From: JBGAHD01 sp044226395
GTDB lineage: Bacteria > Pseudomonadota > Gammaproteobacteria > Xanthomonadales > Ahniellaceae
DNA: 64,000 bases
Reading direction: 5' to 3'
NCBI GenBank assembly: GCA_044226395.1
Contig: JBGAHD010000002.1
Location: 372,001-436,000, forward strand
Positions 6,789 to 14,842 of this stretch are shown here, in pieces. The notes beneath the pieces are model-generated. The model worked only from the letters and a program-made list of their open reading frames with translations. It made no database searches and was not told the DNA's origin. Within the stretch, counting starts at the first letter, position 1. Each line of letters opens with the position of its first letter. Both the position numbers and the translations under genes were made by a program.

Positions 6789-9500
6789 ATGGCCAGCCCC
6801 AAACTCGTCCTGATCGACGGCTCGAGCTATTTGTTTCGCGCCTTTCACGCGCTGCCGCCGCTATCGAACAAGCAAGGCGAGCCGACCGGCGCGCTGTTCG
6901 GCGTGGTCAACATGCTGCGCTCGACGATCAAGCAGAATCCCGAGCGCCTGGCCTTCGTGCTCGATGCCGGCGGCAAGAACTTCCGCCATGCGCTCTACCC
7001 CGAGTACAAGGCCAACCGGCCGCCAAGCCCGCCCGATCTCAAGGCCCAGGTCGAGCCGATGATCGCGATCGTGCAGGCGCTGGGCATTCCGCTGCTGCGC
7101 GTGCCCGAGGTCGAAGCCGATGATGTCATCGGCACGCTGGCATTGCGCGCGCAGGAGGCCGGCTTTGAAGTCGAGATCTCCACCGGCGACAAGGATTTCG
7201 CGCAGCTCGTGCGTCCAGGCGTGAAGCTGGTCAACACCATGACCAACAGCGTCACCGACGAGGCCGCGGTGATGGAGAAGTTCGGCGTGGCGCCGCGTCA
7301 GATCATCGATTATCTCGCCTTGACCGGCGACAGTGTCGACAACATTCCCGGCGTCGAGAAATGCGGACCCAAGACCGCGGCAAAGTGGCTGGCGCAGTAC
7401 GACACGCTCGAGCAAGTGATCGCGCACGCCGGCGACGTCGGCGGCAAGATTGGCGAGTATCTGCGCGCGGCGCTGCCGCAGCTGCCGCTGTCGAAACAGT
7501 TGGCGACGATCCGTCTCGATGTCGACGTGCCGCAAAGCCTCGATGACCTGCGTCGCGCCGATCCCGATGCCGCGAAATTGCGCGAGCTGTACACGCGCTA
7601 CGAATTCAACGCCGCGCTCAAGGATCTCGATCGCCAGGAACCCGCGCCCGCGCTTGCCGAACAGGCCGTGGCGCCACCGCCCGCGCCGGTCGAGCGTCGC
7701 TACGAACTGGTGCTCACGCGCGAAGTCTTCGACGCCTGGATCGCGCGCCTGGCCAAGGCCGAGACCTTCGCCTTCGACACCGAGACCACGGGCCTGGACC
7801 CGCAGCGCGCGGAGATCGTCGGCGTGTCCTTCGCCTGCGATCCCGGCGAGGCGGCGTACGTGCCGCTGACGCACGCCTATCCGGGCGCGCCCGCGCAACT
7901 CGATCTCGACTACGTGCTCGGCGCGCTCAAGCCCCTGCTCGAAGCGGAGCGGCCGGCGAAGATCGGCCAGCATGGCAAGTACGACATGCACATCCTCGCG
8001 CGTCGGGGCATCGAGGTGCGGGGCTATGCCTTCGACACCATGCTCGAGTCCTACGTGTTCAATTCCACGGCGTCGCGACACGACATGGACTCGCTCGCCA
8101 AGCACTATCTCGGCGAAGACACGATTCACTACGAGGACGTGGCCGGCAAGGGCGCGAAGCAGATCACTTTCGATCAGGTCGACGTCGAGCGCGCCGCGCA
8201 GTACGCGGCCGAGGACGCCGATGTCACGCTGCGGCTGCATCAGACCTTGTGGCCGCGCCTGTCCGCGCAGCCGGACGTGGCGCGCATCTTCACCGAGATC
8301 GAGATGCCGCTCGTGCCGGTGCTCGCGCGCATGGAACGCCGTGGCATCTTGATCGACGCCGAATTGCTGCGCGCGCAAAGTCACGAGATGCGCAACCGCA
8401 TGCACGCGATCACGCAGCAGGCCTATGGCGTGATCGGTCACACCTTCAGCCTGGACTCGCCCAAGCAGTTGCAGCAGGTGCTGTATCAGGAACTGGGTCT
8501 GCCGATTCGTCAGCGCACGCCCACGGGCCAGCCGTCGACCAACGAGGATGCGCTCGAGGAGATCGCGCAAGAACACGAACTGCCGCGTCTGATCCTCGAC
8601 TACCGCACGCTGGCGAAACTGGTCTCGACCTACACCGAGAAACTGCCCGAGCAGATCAATCCGCGCACCGGCCGCGTGCACACGAGTTTTCATCAAGCCG
8701 TGGCGGCGACGGGTCGCTTGTCGTCGACTGATCCGAATCTGCAGAACATTCCGATCCGCACCGAGGATGGTCGGCGCATTCGCAAGGCCTTCATCGCGGC
8801 GCCGGGCTTCAAGGTCGTGGCCGCCGACTATTCGCAGATCGAGCTGCGCATCATGGCGCATCTGTCCGGAGATCCCGGCCTCACGCGCGCGTTCCGCGAA
8901 GGCGCCGACGTGCATCGCGCCACGGCGGCGGAAGTCTTCGGCGTGCCGACCGATCAAGTCGACGCCAACCAACGCCGCGCGGCCAAGGCGATCAACTTCG
9001 GTCTGATGTATGGCATGAGCGCGCACGGTCTGGCGCGACAGCTCGGCATCGCGCGCCATCAGGCGCAGCAATACATGGATTTGTATTTCTCGCGTTATCC
9101 GAGCGTGCACGGTTTCATGGAATCCGTGCGCGAACGCGCGCGTCGCGATGGCTATGTGTCGACGGTGTTCGGTCGTCGCTTGTATCTCAACGAAATCCGC
9201 GCCAAGTCCCAGGCCGCGCGCGCCGGCGCCGAACGCGCCGCGATCAACGCGCCGATGCAGGGCACGGCGGCCGACATCATCAAGCGCGCGATGATCACGG
9301 TCGACGCGTGGCTCGCGGGATTCAACGGCGATGCCGCCATGCTGTTACAGGTGCATGACGAACTCGTGCTCGAAGTTCGTGAAAATCTCGTTGATGACGT
9401 GGTGCGTGGATTGCGAGAACGCATGAGCGCCGCCGCGAAACTCGATGTACCGCTGGAAGTGGACGTGGGCATCGGCGAAAATTGGGACCAAGCGCACTGA
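6789..9500 (+). CDS. polA: DNA polymerase I
   Basis: 903 aa, full length. The N-terminal 5'-3' exonuclease (about 1-290) contains LIDGSSYLFRAF, EADDVIGTLA and STGDKDFAQLV. The 3'-5' proofreading domain keeps its first acidic motif FDTETTGLDP and YAAEDADVTL, so proofreading should be active. The polymerase domain has motif A AADYSQIELRIMAHLS, the O-helix RRAAKAINFGLMYGMS and motif C LLQVHDELVLEV. It acts in Okazaki-fragment maturation and repair synthesis. The gene is monocistronic, with an sRNA locus downstream, as in related bacteria. Confidence 0.98.
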   Translation: MASPKLVLIDGSSYLFRAFHALPPLSNKQGEPTGALFGVVNMLRSTIKQNPERLAFVLDAGGKNFRHALYPEYKANRPPSPPDLKAQVEPMIAIVQALGIPLLRVPEVEADDVIGTLALRAQEAGFEVEISTGDKDFAQLVRPGVKLVNTMTNSVTDEAAVMEKFGVAPRQIIDYLALTGDSVDNIPGVEKCGPKTAAKWLAQYDTLEQVIAHAGDVGGKIGEYLRAALPQLPLSKQLATIRLDVDVPQSLDDLRRADPDAAKLRELYTRYEFNAALKDLDRQEPAPALAEQAVAPPPAPVERRYELVLTREVFDAWIARLAKAETFAFDTETTGLDPQRAEIVGVSFACDPGEAAYVPLTHAYPGAPAQLDLDYVLGALKPLLEAERPAKIGQHGKYDMHILARRGIEVRGYAFDTMLESYVFNSTASRHDMDSLAKHYLGEDTIHYEDVAGKGAKQITFDQVDVERAAQYAAEDADVTLRLHQTLWPRLSAQPDVARIFTEIEMPLVPVLARMERRGILIDAELLRAQSHEMRNRMHAITQQAYGVIGHTFSLDSPKQLQQVLYQELGLPIRQRTPTGQPSTNEDALEEIAQEHELPRLILDYRTLAKLVSTYTEKLPEQINPRTGRVHTSFHQAVAATGRLSSTDPNLQNIPIRTEDGRRIRKAFIAAPGFKVVAADYSQIELRIMAHLSGDPGLTRAFREGADVHRATAAEVFGVPTDQVDANQRRAAKAINFGLMYGMSAHGLARQLGIARHQAQQYMDLYFSRYPSVHGFMESVRERARRDGYVSTVFGRRLYLNEIRAKSQAARAGAERAAINAPMQGTAADIIKRAMITVDAWLAGFNGDAAMLLQVHDELVLEVRENLVDDVVRGLRERMSAAAKLDVPLEVDVGIGENWDQAH

Positions 9501-9654
9501 CCATCGCGTCGGCGTCACGTCTCGTGACGTAGCCTTGAAAATGTTTAACGTCGCCCTGACTTTCAGCACTCGCTCGGGGCGCGTGGAACTGTTGCAATGC
9601 ACGCATCCTGATCCAGTTTTTCGCGCTGAATGCGTGTTAAACGAAGCACGTGGG

Positions 9655-9830
9655 GTCGGATGGAACTTTTCGATGAAAGCTCCATCTAAAACACCGGGTC
9701 TCCTCCCCAGAGACCCCGTGTCATCACTCACCTCCCTGAGTGTGACCCCCCAGGAGGTTCGGCTCCTCCCCAAGCTGACCTCCACCCCCCGACCCCGGCG
9801 CCTCCCCCAAGCGCCGGGGTCAACTTTTTT
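9655..9830 (+). ncRNA. Putative sX13-like small RNA with repeated C-rich hairpin loops, downstream of polA
   Basis: The 450-base gap between polA and hemF holds a run of hairpins that each display a CUCCCC-type loop. Hairpin 1: GGGTCTC (9696-9702) with GAGACCC (9710-9716), loop CTCCCCA. Hairpin 2: CACTCA (9725-9730) with TGAGTG (9737-9742), loop CCTCCC. Hairpin 3: AGGT and GCT (9755-9764) with AGC and ACCT (9773-9781), loop CCTCCCCA. Hairpin 4 is the terminator, loop CTCCCCCAA. A further 5' stem is ATGGA/TCCAT (9660-9685). This matches sX13 of Xanthomonas, which acts on G-rich mRNA sites through C-rich loops and, as I recall, also lies by polA. The 5' end is a guess; a weak -10 (TTAAAC) lies near 9637. 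Confidence 0.8.
9791..9830 (+). terminator. Strong intrinsic terminator of the polA-linked sRNA
   Basis: GACCCCGGCGC (9791-9801) and GCGCCGGGGTC (9811-9821) form a perfect 11-bp stem with a 9-base C-rich loop, followed by AACTTTTTT. This is the best intrinsic terminator in the window. No open frame leads into it, which supports an independent RNA ending here. Confidence 0.9.
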
Positions 9831-9950
9831 GGGGGTTCGAAAAGTTAGCGAGAGCGGCGCGAATCCCAATTCGCGCACGATCTAACGTCTGGACGAATTT
9901 GGATTTCGCAGGAATTGCAACAAAGCGTGCAATTCGCGGCGACCCTTCGC

Positions 9951-10856
9951 TTAGATCCAATCGCGCGGCTTGAGGTACTCGGCCAAGCCCGCCTCGGCGC
10001 TGCCGGGCTCGGGGTGATAGCCGTATTCCCAACGCACGCGCGGTGGCAGGGACATCAGGATCGACTCGGTGCGTCCACCCGATTGCAGGCCGAACAAGGT
10101 GCCGCGATCCCAGACCAGATTGAACTCGACGTAGCGGCCGCGACGATAGAGCTGGAACTCGCGCTCGCGCTCGCCGTAGGGCTGATCGCGGCGACGCTCG
10201 ACGATTGGCGCATAGGCCGGCAAGAAAGCGTCGCCGATGGCGCGCGTGAATTCGAAGCAGCGCGCGAACGGCCAGCGATTCAAATCGTCGTAGAACACGC
10301 CGCCGACGCCGCGCGTCTCGCCGCGATGCTTGAGATAGAAATACTCGTCGCACCAGCGCTTGTAGGCCGGATACACATCATCGCCAAATGGCGCGCAGGT
10401 CGCGCGCGCGGTCTCGTGCCAATGACGCGCGTCCTCGTCGAAGGGGTAAAACGGCGTCAGGTCGAAGCCACCGCCGAACCACCACACGGGCGCGCCTTCG
10501 CCGCGCGCGGTGAAGCACCGCACGTTCATGTGCGTGGTCGGCACATAGGGATTGCGCGGGTGAATCACCAGGGACACGCCCATGGCGACGAAGCCGCGTC
10601 CCGCCAGTTCCGGCCGCTGCGCCGTGGCCGAGGGCGGCATGCGCGCGCCCTCGACGCGGGAAAACCCAACCCCCGCCTGCTCGAACACGGCGCCGTCGCG
10701 CAACACGCGCGAGCGGCCGCCGCCGCCTTCGTCGCGCGTCCACAGGTCTTCGCGAAAACGCGCCTGGCCGTCGAGGTGTTCCAGGCCCGCGCAGATGCGG
10801 TCTTGAAGATCGCGCAGCCAGGTCTCGACTTCGGCGATGGGCAGTTCGCTGGTCAT
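9951..10856 (-). CDS. hemF: Coproporphyrinogen III oxidase, oxygen-dependent
   Basis: 301 aa, the usual length. It decarboxylates two propionates of coproporphyrinogen III to vinyl groups using oxygen, in heme synthesis in the cytosol. Family blocks are clear: GVSLVIHPRNPYVPTTHMN with the conserved histidines, WWFGGGFDLTPFYPF, YFYLKHRGETRGVGGVFYD, FEFTRAIGDAFLPAY and the C-terminal RGRYVEFNLVWDRGT plus SLPPRVRWEY. It follows the small exported-protein gene by only 4 bases, so the two are probably cotranscribed, possibly with the DUF218 gene further upstream. Confidence 0.97.
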   Translation of the reverse strand: MTSELPIAEVETWLRDLQDRICAGLEHLDGQARFREDLWTRDEGGGGRSRVLRDGAVFEQAGVGFSRVEGARMPPSATAQRPELAGRGFVAMGVSLVIHPRNPYVPTTHMNVRCFTARGEGAPVWWFGGGFDLTPFYPFDEDARHWHETARATCAPFGDDVYPAYKRWCDEYFYLKHRGETRGVGGVFYDDLNRWPFARCFEFTRAIGDAFLPAYAPIVERRRDQPYGEREREFQLYRRGRYVEFNLVWDRGTLFGLQSGGRTESILMSLPPRVRWEYGYHPEPGSAEAGLAEYLKPRDWI

Positions 10857-10860
10857 CGGC

Positions 10861-11256
10861 TCAGGGGCTCTGCAGGTTGCGCGAGAGATCGGCGACCAGA
10901 TTGCCGATCCAGCCGTTGTAGTTGCTGTGGATGTAACGCTTGCCGCGTTTCTCCTGATATTTCAGGTTCTCGCTCGAGACATAGGCGATGCGCACCTGGG
11001 CCTTGTCATAAGTGATGGCGATGCGCGCGACATGAGAACGAATGTAGAGCGTCGCGTCGATGCGACCCGGCGTTTCCTTGCTGACGCTCCAGGTGCGCCC
11101 GACCAGGGCGGCCTTGATCGCGGTGGCGACGGCGGCGGGCGTCCGACCAGCCGGCACGGCGATGGGATCGGGATCGATCAGTTCACTGGAGCGCGCCAAC
11201 GTCACGCCCGGCAGCAAGGCCAGGGCCAGGAACAACATCATCCAGAACTTGCGCAT
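10861..11256 (-). CDS. Small exported protein of unknown function, upstream of hemF
   Basis: 131 aa from the ATG at 11256, chosen because GAGGG lies six bases upstream and a signal peptide (RKFWMMLFLALALLPGVTLA) follows at once. The mature part of about 110 aa contains ALVGRTWSVSKETPGRIDA, IAITYDKAQVRIAYVSSEN and a C-terminal YIHSNYNGWIGNLVADLSR. It has no cysteines or obvious catalytic motif. The pattern suggests a small beta-rich periplasmic protein. I do not recognise a named family with confidence. It is placed 4 bases before hemF. Confidence 0.75.
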   Translation of the reverse strand: MRKFWMMLFLALALLPGVTLARSSELIDPDPIAVPAGRTPAAVATAIKAALVGRTWSVSKETPGRIDATLYIRSHVARIAITYDKAQVRIAYVSSENLKYQEKRGKRYIHSNYNGWIGNLVADLSRNLQSP

Positions 11257-11321
11257 GGGCATCCCTCGCGTGGTGAGGGCCGGATGATGCCGGGGCGGCG
11301 CGGCCCGGCGCAACGCGCGTC

Positions 11322-12014
11322 TCAGGTCACGCGGTCGAGCATGCGGCGATGGCCGATCAAGCGCGCGTAGCGCGTGCCGAGATCGAGCCAGGCGATCAAC
11401 ACGGATTCGCGCGCCAACTCACCGACCAGCGTCGGCGACCAGGTGATGCGGTCCTCGGCGGCGCACACCTCGTGATCGAGGCCCAGTCCCTTCGCCAGCA
11501 GCGCGCAACGCGCCAAGTGATAGCGGCTGCTGATCAGCGCGACACGGCCGCCGCCGTGTTCGGCAATCAGCGCGCGCGCGTGACGCAGGTTTTCGAGCGT
11601 GTGCGCGGAGGCGGCCTCGAGTTCGACGCGCGCCCCGGGCGGCAGGCCGAGCGCGCGCAGCACGTCGCGCGCGGCTTCCGCTTCGCTCGGTCCTTCGCCG
11701 GTGCGGCCGCCGAGCAGCCAGGCGACGCGCGTCGGATCTTCGTGCAGCAGCACGTGCGCGCGGCGCACGCGATCGATCAGTTCCTCGTCGGCCGCGCCTT
11801 GGCGCAACTGCTTGCCGAACACCAGCAAATGACGCGCGCGCTCGGGCCGCGACGACGCGCGCGCGGCCGTGCGCGTCACGTGCCAGGCATAGGCCAGCAG
11901 CAAGAGTCCGCCCGAGGCCACGAGCACGAGGCTGGCCACGATCATCGCGTGCCAGGCATCGAGATCGCGCCATTGCCAGCGCCGCGCGCGCGGAGAGTCG
12001 GATTGCGAGGTCAT
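11322..12014 (-). CDS. YdcF/SanA-like DUF218 membrane protein
   Basis: About 230 aa from ATG 12014; an in-frame ATG at 12047 would add 11 residues, and neither has a clear ribosome site. One N-terminal membrane helix (MIVASLVLVASGGLLLLAYAW) precedes a DUF218 domain. Its marks are LLVFGKQLRQGAADEELIDRV, WLLGGRTGEGPSEAEAARDVL, ASAHTLENLRHARALIAEHG and ISSRYHLARCALLAKGLGL. Members (SanA, ElyC, YdcF) are linked to envelope and lipid-carrier homeostasis in Escherichia coli. The 5' end is back-to-back with the pigment ketosynthase gene. Confidence 0.82.
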   Translation of the reverse strand: MTSQSDSPRARRWQWRDLDAWHAMIVASLVLVASGGLLLLAYAWHVTRTAARASSRPERARHLLVFGKQLRQGAADEELIDRVRRAHVLLHEDPTRVAWLLGGRTGEGPSEAEAARDVLRALGLPPGARVELEAASAHTLENLRHARALIAEHGGGRVALISSRYHLARCALLAKGLGLDHEVCAAEDRITWSPTLVGELARESVLIAWLDLGTRYARLIGHRRMLDRVT

Positions 12015-12069
12015 GCGAAGCGCCAGACCGGCCGGGGCCGCGAGCATGGCCCGCTCACACGCCCCTGTC

Positions 12070-12075
12070 TATAAT
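12070..12075 (+). promoter_or_regulatory. Perfect -10 box TATAAT before the pigment ketosynthase gene
   Basis: TATAAT at 12070-12075 stands out in otherwise GC-rich DNA and lies 15 bases before the ketosynthase ATG. A start about 7 bases downstream would leave a leader of roughly 9-10 bases. No good -35 box is present 17 bases upstream (TGGCCC), so the promoter may need an activator. Confidence 0.45.
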
Positions 12076-12090
12076 CGCGGGCCGTTCAAC

Positions 12091-13299
12091 ATGGCCACGG
12101 CCGTGACCCAGGCGATTCCACCTACCCGCGTTACTGCTTTCACCGCCGTGTCGGCCGCGGGCGCGGGCAAGGCAGCGCTGCTCGCCGCGTTGCAAGCGCG
12201 CGCGAGCGGCCTGACCCGCAACGACTTCGGCGCGCAACCGCTGCCAACCTTCATCGGCCGCGTGCCCGGCGTCGAACAGGCGCCCTTGCCGGCCGCGCTG
12301 GCCGAATGGGAATGCCGCAACAATCGCCTGGCGTGGCTGGGGCTCGGCACCGACGGGTTTCTCGACGCCGCGCGCGCCGCGCGCGAACGTTACGGCGCGC
12401 ATCGCGTGGCCCTGGTGCTGGGCACCTCGACGTCGAGCATCGGCGCGAGCGAAGAGGCCTACACGCGCCTCGACCCCGATGGCTGCTTTCCCGCCGATCT
12501 GCGTCGCCCGATCGTGCACACGCCGCATTCGCTCGGCGACTTCGTGGCCCACGCGCTCGATCTGCGCGGCCCTTGCGTGACCGTGGCCACGGCGTGCTCG
12601 TCGAGCGCCAAGGTGTTCGCGCAGGCCGAGCGTCTGCTGCGCGCCGAACTCGCAGATGTCGCCATCGTCGGCGGCGTCGATACCTTGTGCGGCAGCGTGT
12701 TGTTCGGCTTCAACTCGCTGGAACTGGTCTCGCCCGAGCCTTGCCGTCCCTTCGATGTTGGCCGTCGCGGCATCAGTCTGGGCGAAGCCGCGGGCTTCGC
12801 GCTGCTCGAACGCGGCAACGGACCCGGGCCGCGACTGTGCGGCTATGGCGAATCTTCCGACGCGCACCACATGTCGACGCCGCATCCCGAAGGCGTCGGC
12901 GCGCGCTTGGCGATCGCGCAGGCGCTGGCGCGCGCGGGCATCGGCGCGAGCGACGTCGGCTACATCAATGCCCACGGCACGGCCAGCCAGAAGAACGATG
13001 AAGTCGAGGCGCGCGTGATCGCCGACCTGTTTCCCGCGAGCACGCATGCGGCCTCGACCAAGGGCTGGACCGGCCACACGCTGGGCGCGGCCGGCATCGT
13101 CGAGGCCGTCATCACCTTGCTCGCGCTCGAGACCGGCCTGATGCCGGGCAATCTCCACGCCGAACATCTCGATCCCGCGTGTGGCCCGCAGATTCGCGTC
13201 GACAACGCGCAAGGCGCGCCGCGCTACGCGCTGTCGAACTCGTTCGGCTTCGGGGGCAACAACTGCACACTGCTGTTTGGCGCGGAGGGTCGCGCATGA
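12091..13299 (+). CDS. Beta-ketoacyl-ACP synthase of the aryl-polyene (xanthomonadin) cluster
   Basis: 402 aa, FabF/KS-alpha type. It performs the decarboxylative condensation that lengthens the polyene on the ACP. The catalytic triad is intact: Cys169 in TACSSSA, His295 in NAHGTAS and His329 in KGWTGHTLGAAG, with the C-terminal FGFGGNN glycine loop. The ATG at 12091 is preferred over upstream starts because the conserved domain begins just after it. Its stop overlaps the next start (ATGA), pairing it with the chain-length-factor gene as in type II polyketide systems. First gene of the rightward arm. Confidence 0.93.
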   Translation: MATAVTQAIPPTRVTAFTAVSAAGAGKAALLAALQARASGLTRNDFGAQPLPTFIGRVPGVEQAPLPAALAEWECRNNRLAWLGLGTDGFLDAARAARERYGAHRVALVLGTSTSSIGASEEAYTRLDPDGCFPADLRRPIVHTPHSLGDFVAHALDLRGPCVTVATACSSSAKVFAQAERLLRAELADVAIVGGVDTLCGSVLFGFNSLELVSPEPCRPFDVGRRGISLGEAAGFALLERGNGPGPRLCGYGESSDAHHMSTPHPEGVGARLAIAQALARAGIGASDVGYINAHGTASQKNDEVEARVIADLFPASTHAASTKGWTGHTLGAAGIVEAVITLLALETGLMPGNLHAEHLDPACGPQIRVDNAQGAPRYALSNSFGFGGNNCTLLFGAEGRA

Positions 13300-14090
13300 G
13301 CCGCCGCGTGTACATCGATGGCATCGCGCTGTGGGCCTCGCGCCTGCCGGGTTGGGACATCGCGCGCGCCGTGCTGCGTGATGAAACTTCCGCGCCATCC
13401 GACGCCGCGCCGCGTCCCGCGCCGAGCGTGTTGCCGCCGACCGAGCGACGGCGCGCGCCCGACACCGTGGCGATCGCGCTCGATGTCGCGCTGCGCGCGA
13501 CCGAAGCCGCCGGCGCCGATCCGCGGCTCACGCCCAGCGTTTTCGCCAGCACGCACGGCGATCTGGCGATCAGCGATTACATGTGCGAAACCCTGGCGAG
13601 CACGCCGACGCAGATCTCGCCGACCAAGTTCCACAACTCGGTGCACAACGCGGCCGCCGGTTACTGGACCATCGCCACCGGCTCGCACGCACCTTACACC
13701 GCGCTCACCGCGCATCGTCACACCTTTGGCGAGGCGTGGCTCGAAGCTGCGGCGCAAGTGAACTGCGAACACACGCGCGTACTGCTGGTGATCTTCGACA
13801 TCCAGGCGCGCGGCCCGCTGGCGACGGTGACGCCGAGCAGCGGCTTGTTCGCCGCCGGCCTGGTACTGGCGCCGACGCAAGGCGAGCGCTCGCGCTTCGC
13901 CATCGACTGGGACACGCAGGCCAGCGCCGAGGGCGCGACGCCTGCGCGTCATGCCGAGTTGATCGGCGACAACGCGGCGGCGCCGTGCCTGTCCGTGTTC
14001 GAAGCGCTCGCGCGCGAACACCGCGCGCACGTCACGCAAACCTTGGCGCGCGACCTCGCCTTGCGCTTGGCGATCGAGCCACTGACGTGA
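13296..14090 (+). CDS. Beta-ketoacyl synthase chain-length factor (KS-beta-like)
   Basis: 264 aa, matching the N-terminal ketosynthase-like family seen in aryl-polyene clusters. It is shorter than a full ketosynthase and lacks the catalytic cysteine: the equivalent region reads SPTKFHNSVHNAAAGYW. Such subunits pair with the active ketosynthase and set chain length. The start overlaps the ketosynthase stop by 4 bases, and the stop overlaps the glycosyltransferase GTG start. The translational coupling supports a heterodimer made in equal amounts. Confidence 0.9.
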   Translation: MSRRVYIDGIALWASRLPGWDIARAVLRDETSAPSDAAPRPAPSVLPPTERRRAPDTVAIALDVALRATEAAGADPRLTPSVFASTHGDLAISDYMCETLASTPTQISPTKFHNSVHNAAAGYWTIATGSHAPYTALTAHRHTFGEAWLEAAAQVNCEHTRVLLVIFDIQARGPLATVTPSSGLFAAGLVLAPTQGERSRFAIDWDTQASAEGATPARHAELIGDNAAAPCLSVFEALAREHRAHVTQTLARDLALRLAIEPLT

Positions 14091-14842
14091 ACTATGCGAT
14101 CATCATTCCCGCGCTCAACGAAGCGCGCGCGATCCGTGGCGTGGTCGAATCGGCGCTGGCGCAATGCCCGAACGTGATCGTGATCGACGATGGCTCGCGC
14201 GATGGCACGGCCGAGCTGATCGCCGATCTGCCCATCACCCTGATCCGTCACGATCAGCCGCACGGCAAGGCCAGCAGTCTGCGCGATGGTTTTCGCCGCG
14301 CGCTGGAACTTGGCTTCGACGCCGTGGTGACCATGGACGGCGACGGCCAACACGCCGCCACCGACATTCCGCGCATCATCGCCGCCGCGCGGCGTTTTCC
14401 CGACCATGTCGTGATCGGCGCGCGCTTGATCAATCGCGAACAACAACCCGCGCGCCGCCGCCGCGCCAACGCCGCCGCCGACTGGGGCCTGAGTTGGGCT
14501 TGCGGTCAGAAGATCGTCGACTCGCAGAGCGGTCAGCGCTTTTATCCGCGCGCGGTGATGGAACTGGTGCAAGTGTCCACGCGCTTCGGCTTCGTGTTCG
14601 AAAGCGAAATCTTGATCGAGGCCAATTGGCGCCTGGGCGTGCGCACGGTCTCGGTGCCGATCGAATCGCGCTATCCGCCCGAAGCCCGCGCCAGCCACTT
14701 CCGCGCGGTGCGTGACACGACGCGCATCACGCGCATGATTGTCTGGCGTATCCTGCGTCGCGGTCTGCTGCTGGGCAATTTCGTGCGCGCGCATCGCGAA
14801 CCGGCGCTGATCTTCGACCCCGCGACCTCGGAGGGCACATGA
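14087..14842 (+). CDS. Family 2 glycosyltransferase of the pigment cluster
   Basis: 251 aa, GT-A fold of the dolichyl-phosphate-mannose-synthase-like type. Motifs: IIIPALNEARAI at the N-terminus, VIDDGSRDGTAELI for nucleotide binding, and MDGDGQHAATDIP with the metal-binding acidic residues. The GTG at 14087 overlaps the previous stop, and the stop overlaps the next ATG. There is no membrane helix apart from a possible C-terminal amphipathic stretch (RMIVWRILRRGLLLGNFVRA). It probably transfers a sugar to the polyene or its lipid carrier; donor and acceptor are unknown. Confidence 0.88.
   Translation: MNYAIIIPALNEARAIRGVVESALAQCPNVIVIDDGSRDGTAELIADLPITLIRHDQPHGKASSLRDGFRRALELGFDAVVTMDGDGQHAATDIPRIIAAARRFPDHVVIGARLINREQQPARRRRANAAADWGLSWACGQKIVDSQSGQRFYPRAVMELVQVSTRFGFVFESEILIEANWRLGVRTVSVPIESRYPPEARASHFRAVRDTTRITRMIVWRILRRGLLLGNFVRAHREPALIFDPATSEGT

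Noticed and set aside
6861..9110. Long open frame opposite polA on the minus strand
   Set aside because: It is rich in Arg, His, Gly and Ala with no motif, lies wholly antisense to the well-conserved polA, and results from high GC at third positions. The same holds for frames opposite rpoD (51920-53698) and opposite the envelope genes (41971-44076).
9513..9529. CGTCACG-TCT-CGTGACG as a polA terminator
   Set aside because: Only a 7-bp stem with a 3-base loop and no T-run after it. Transcripts could run on to the strong terminator at 9791-9830.
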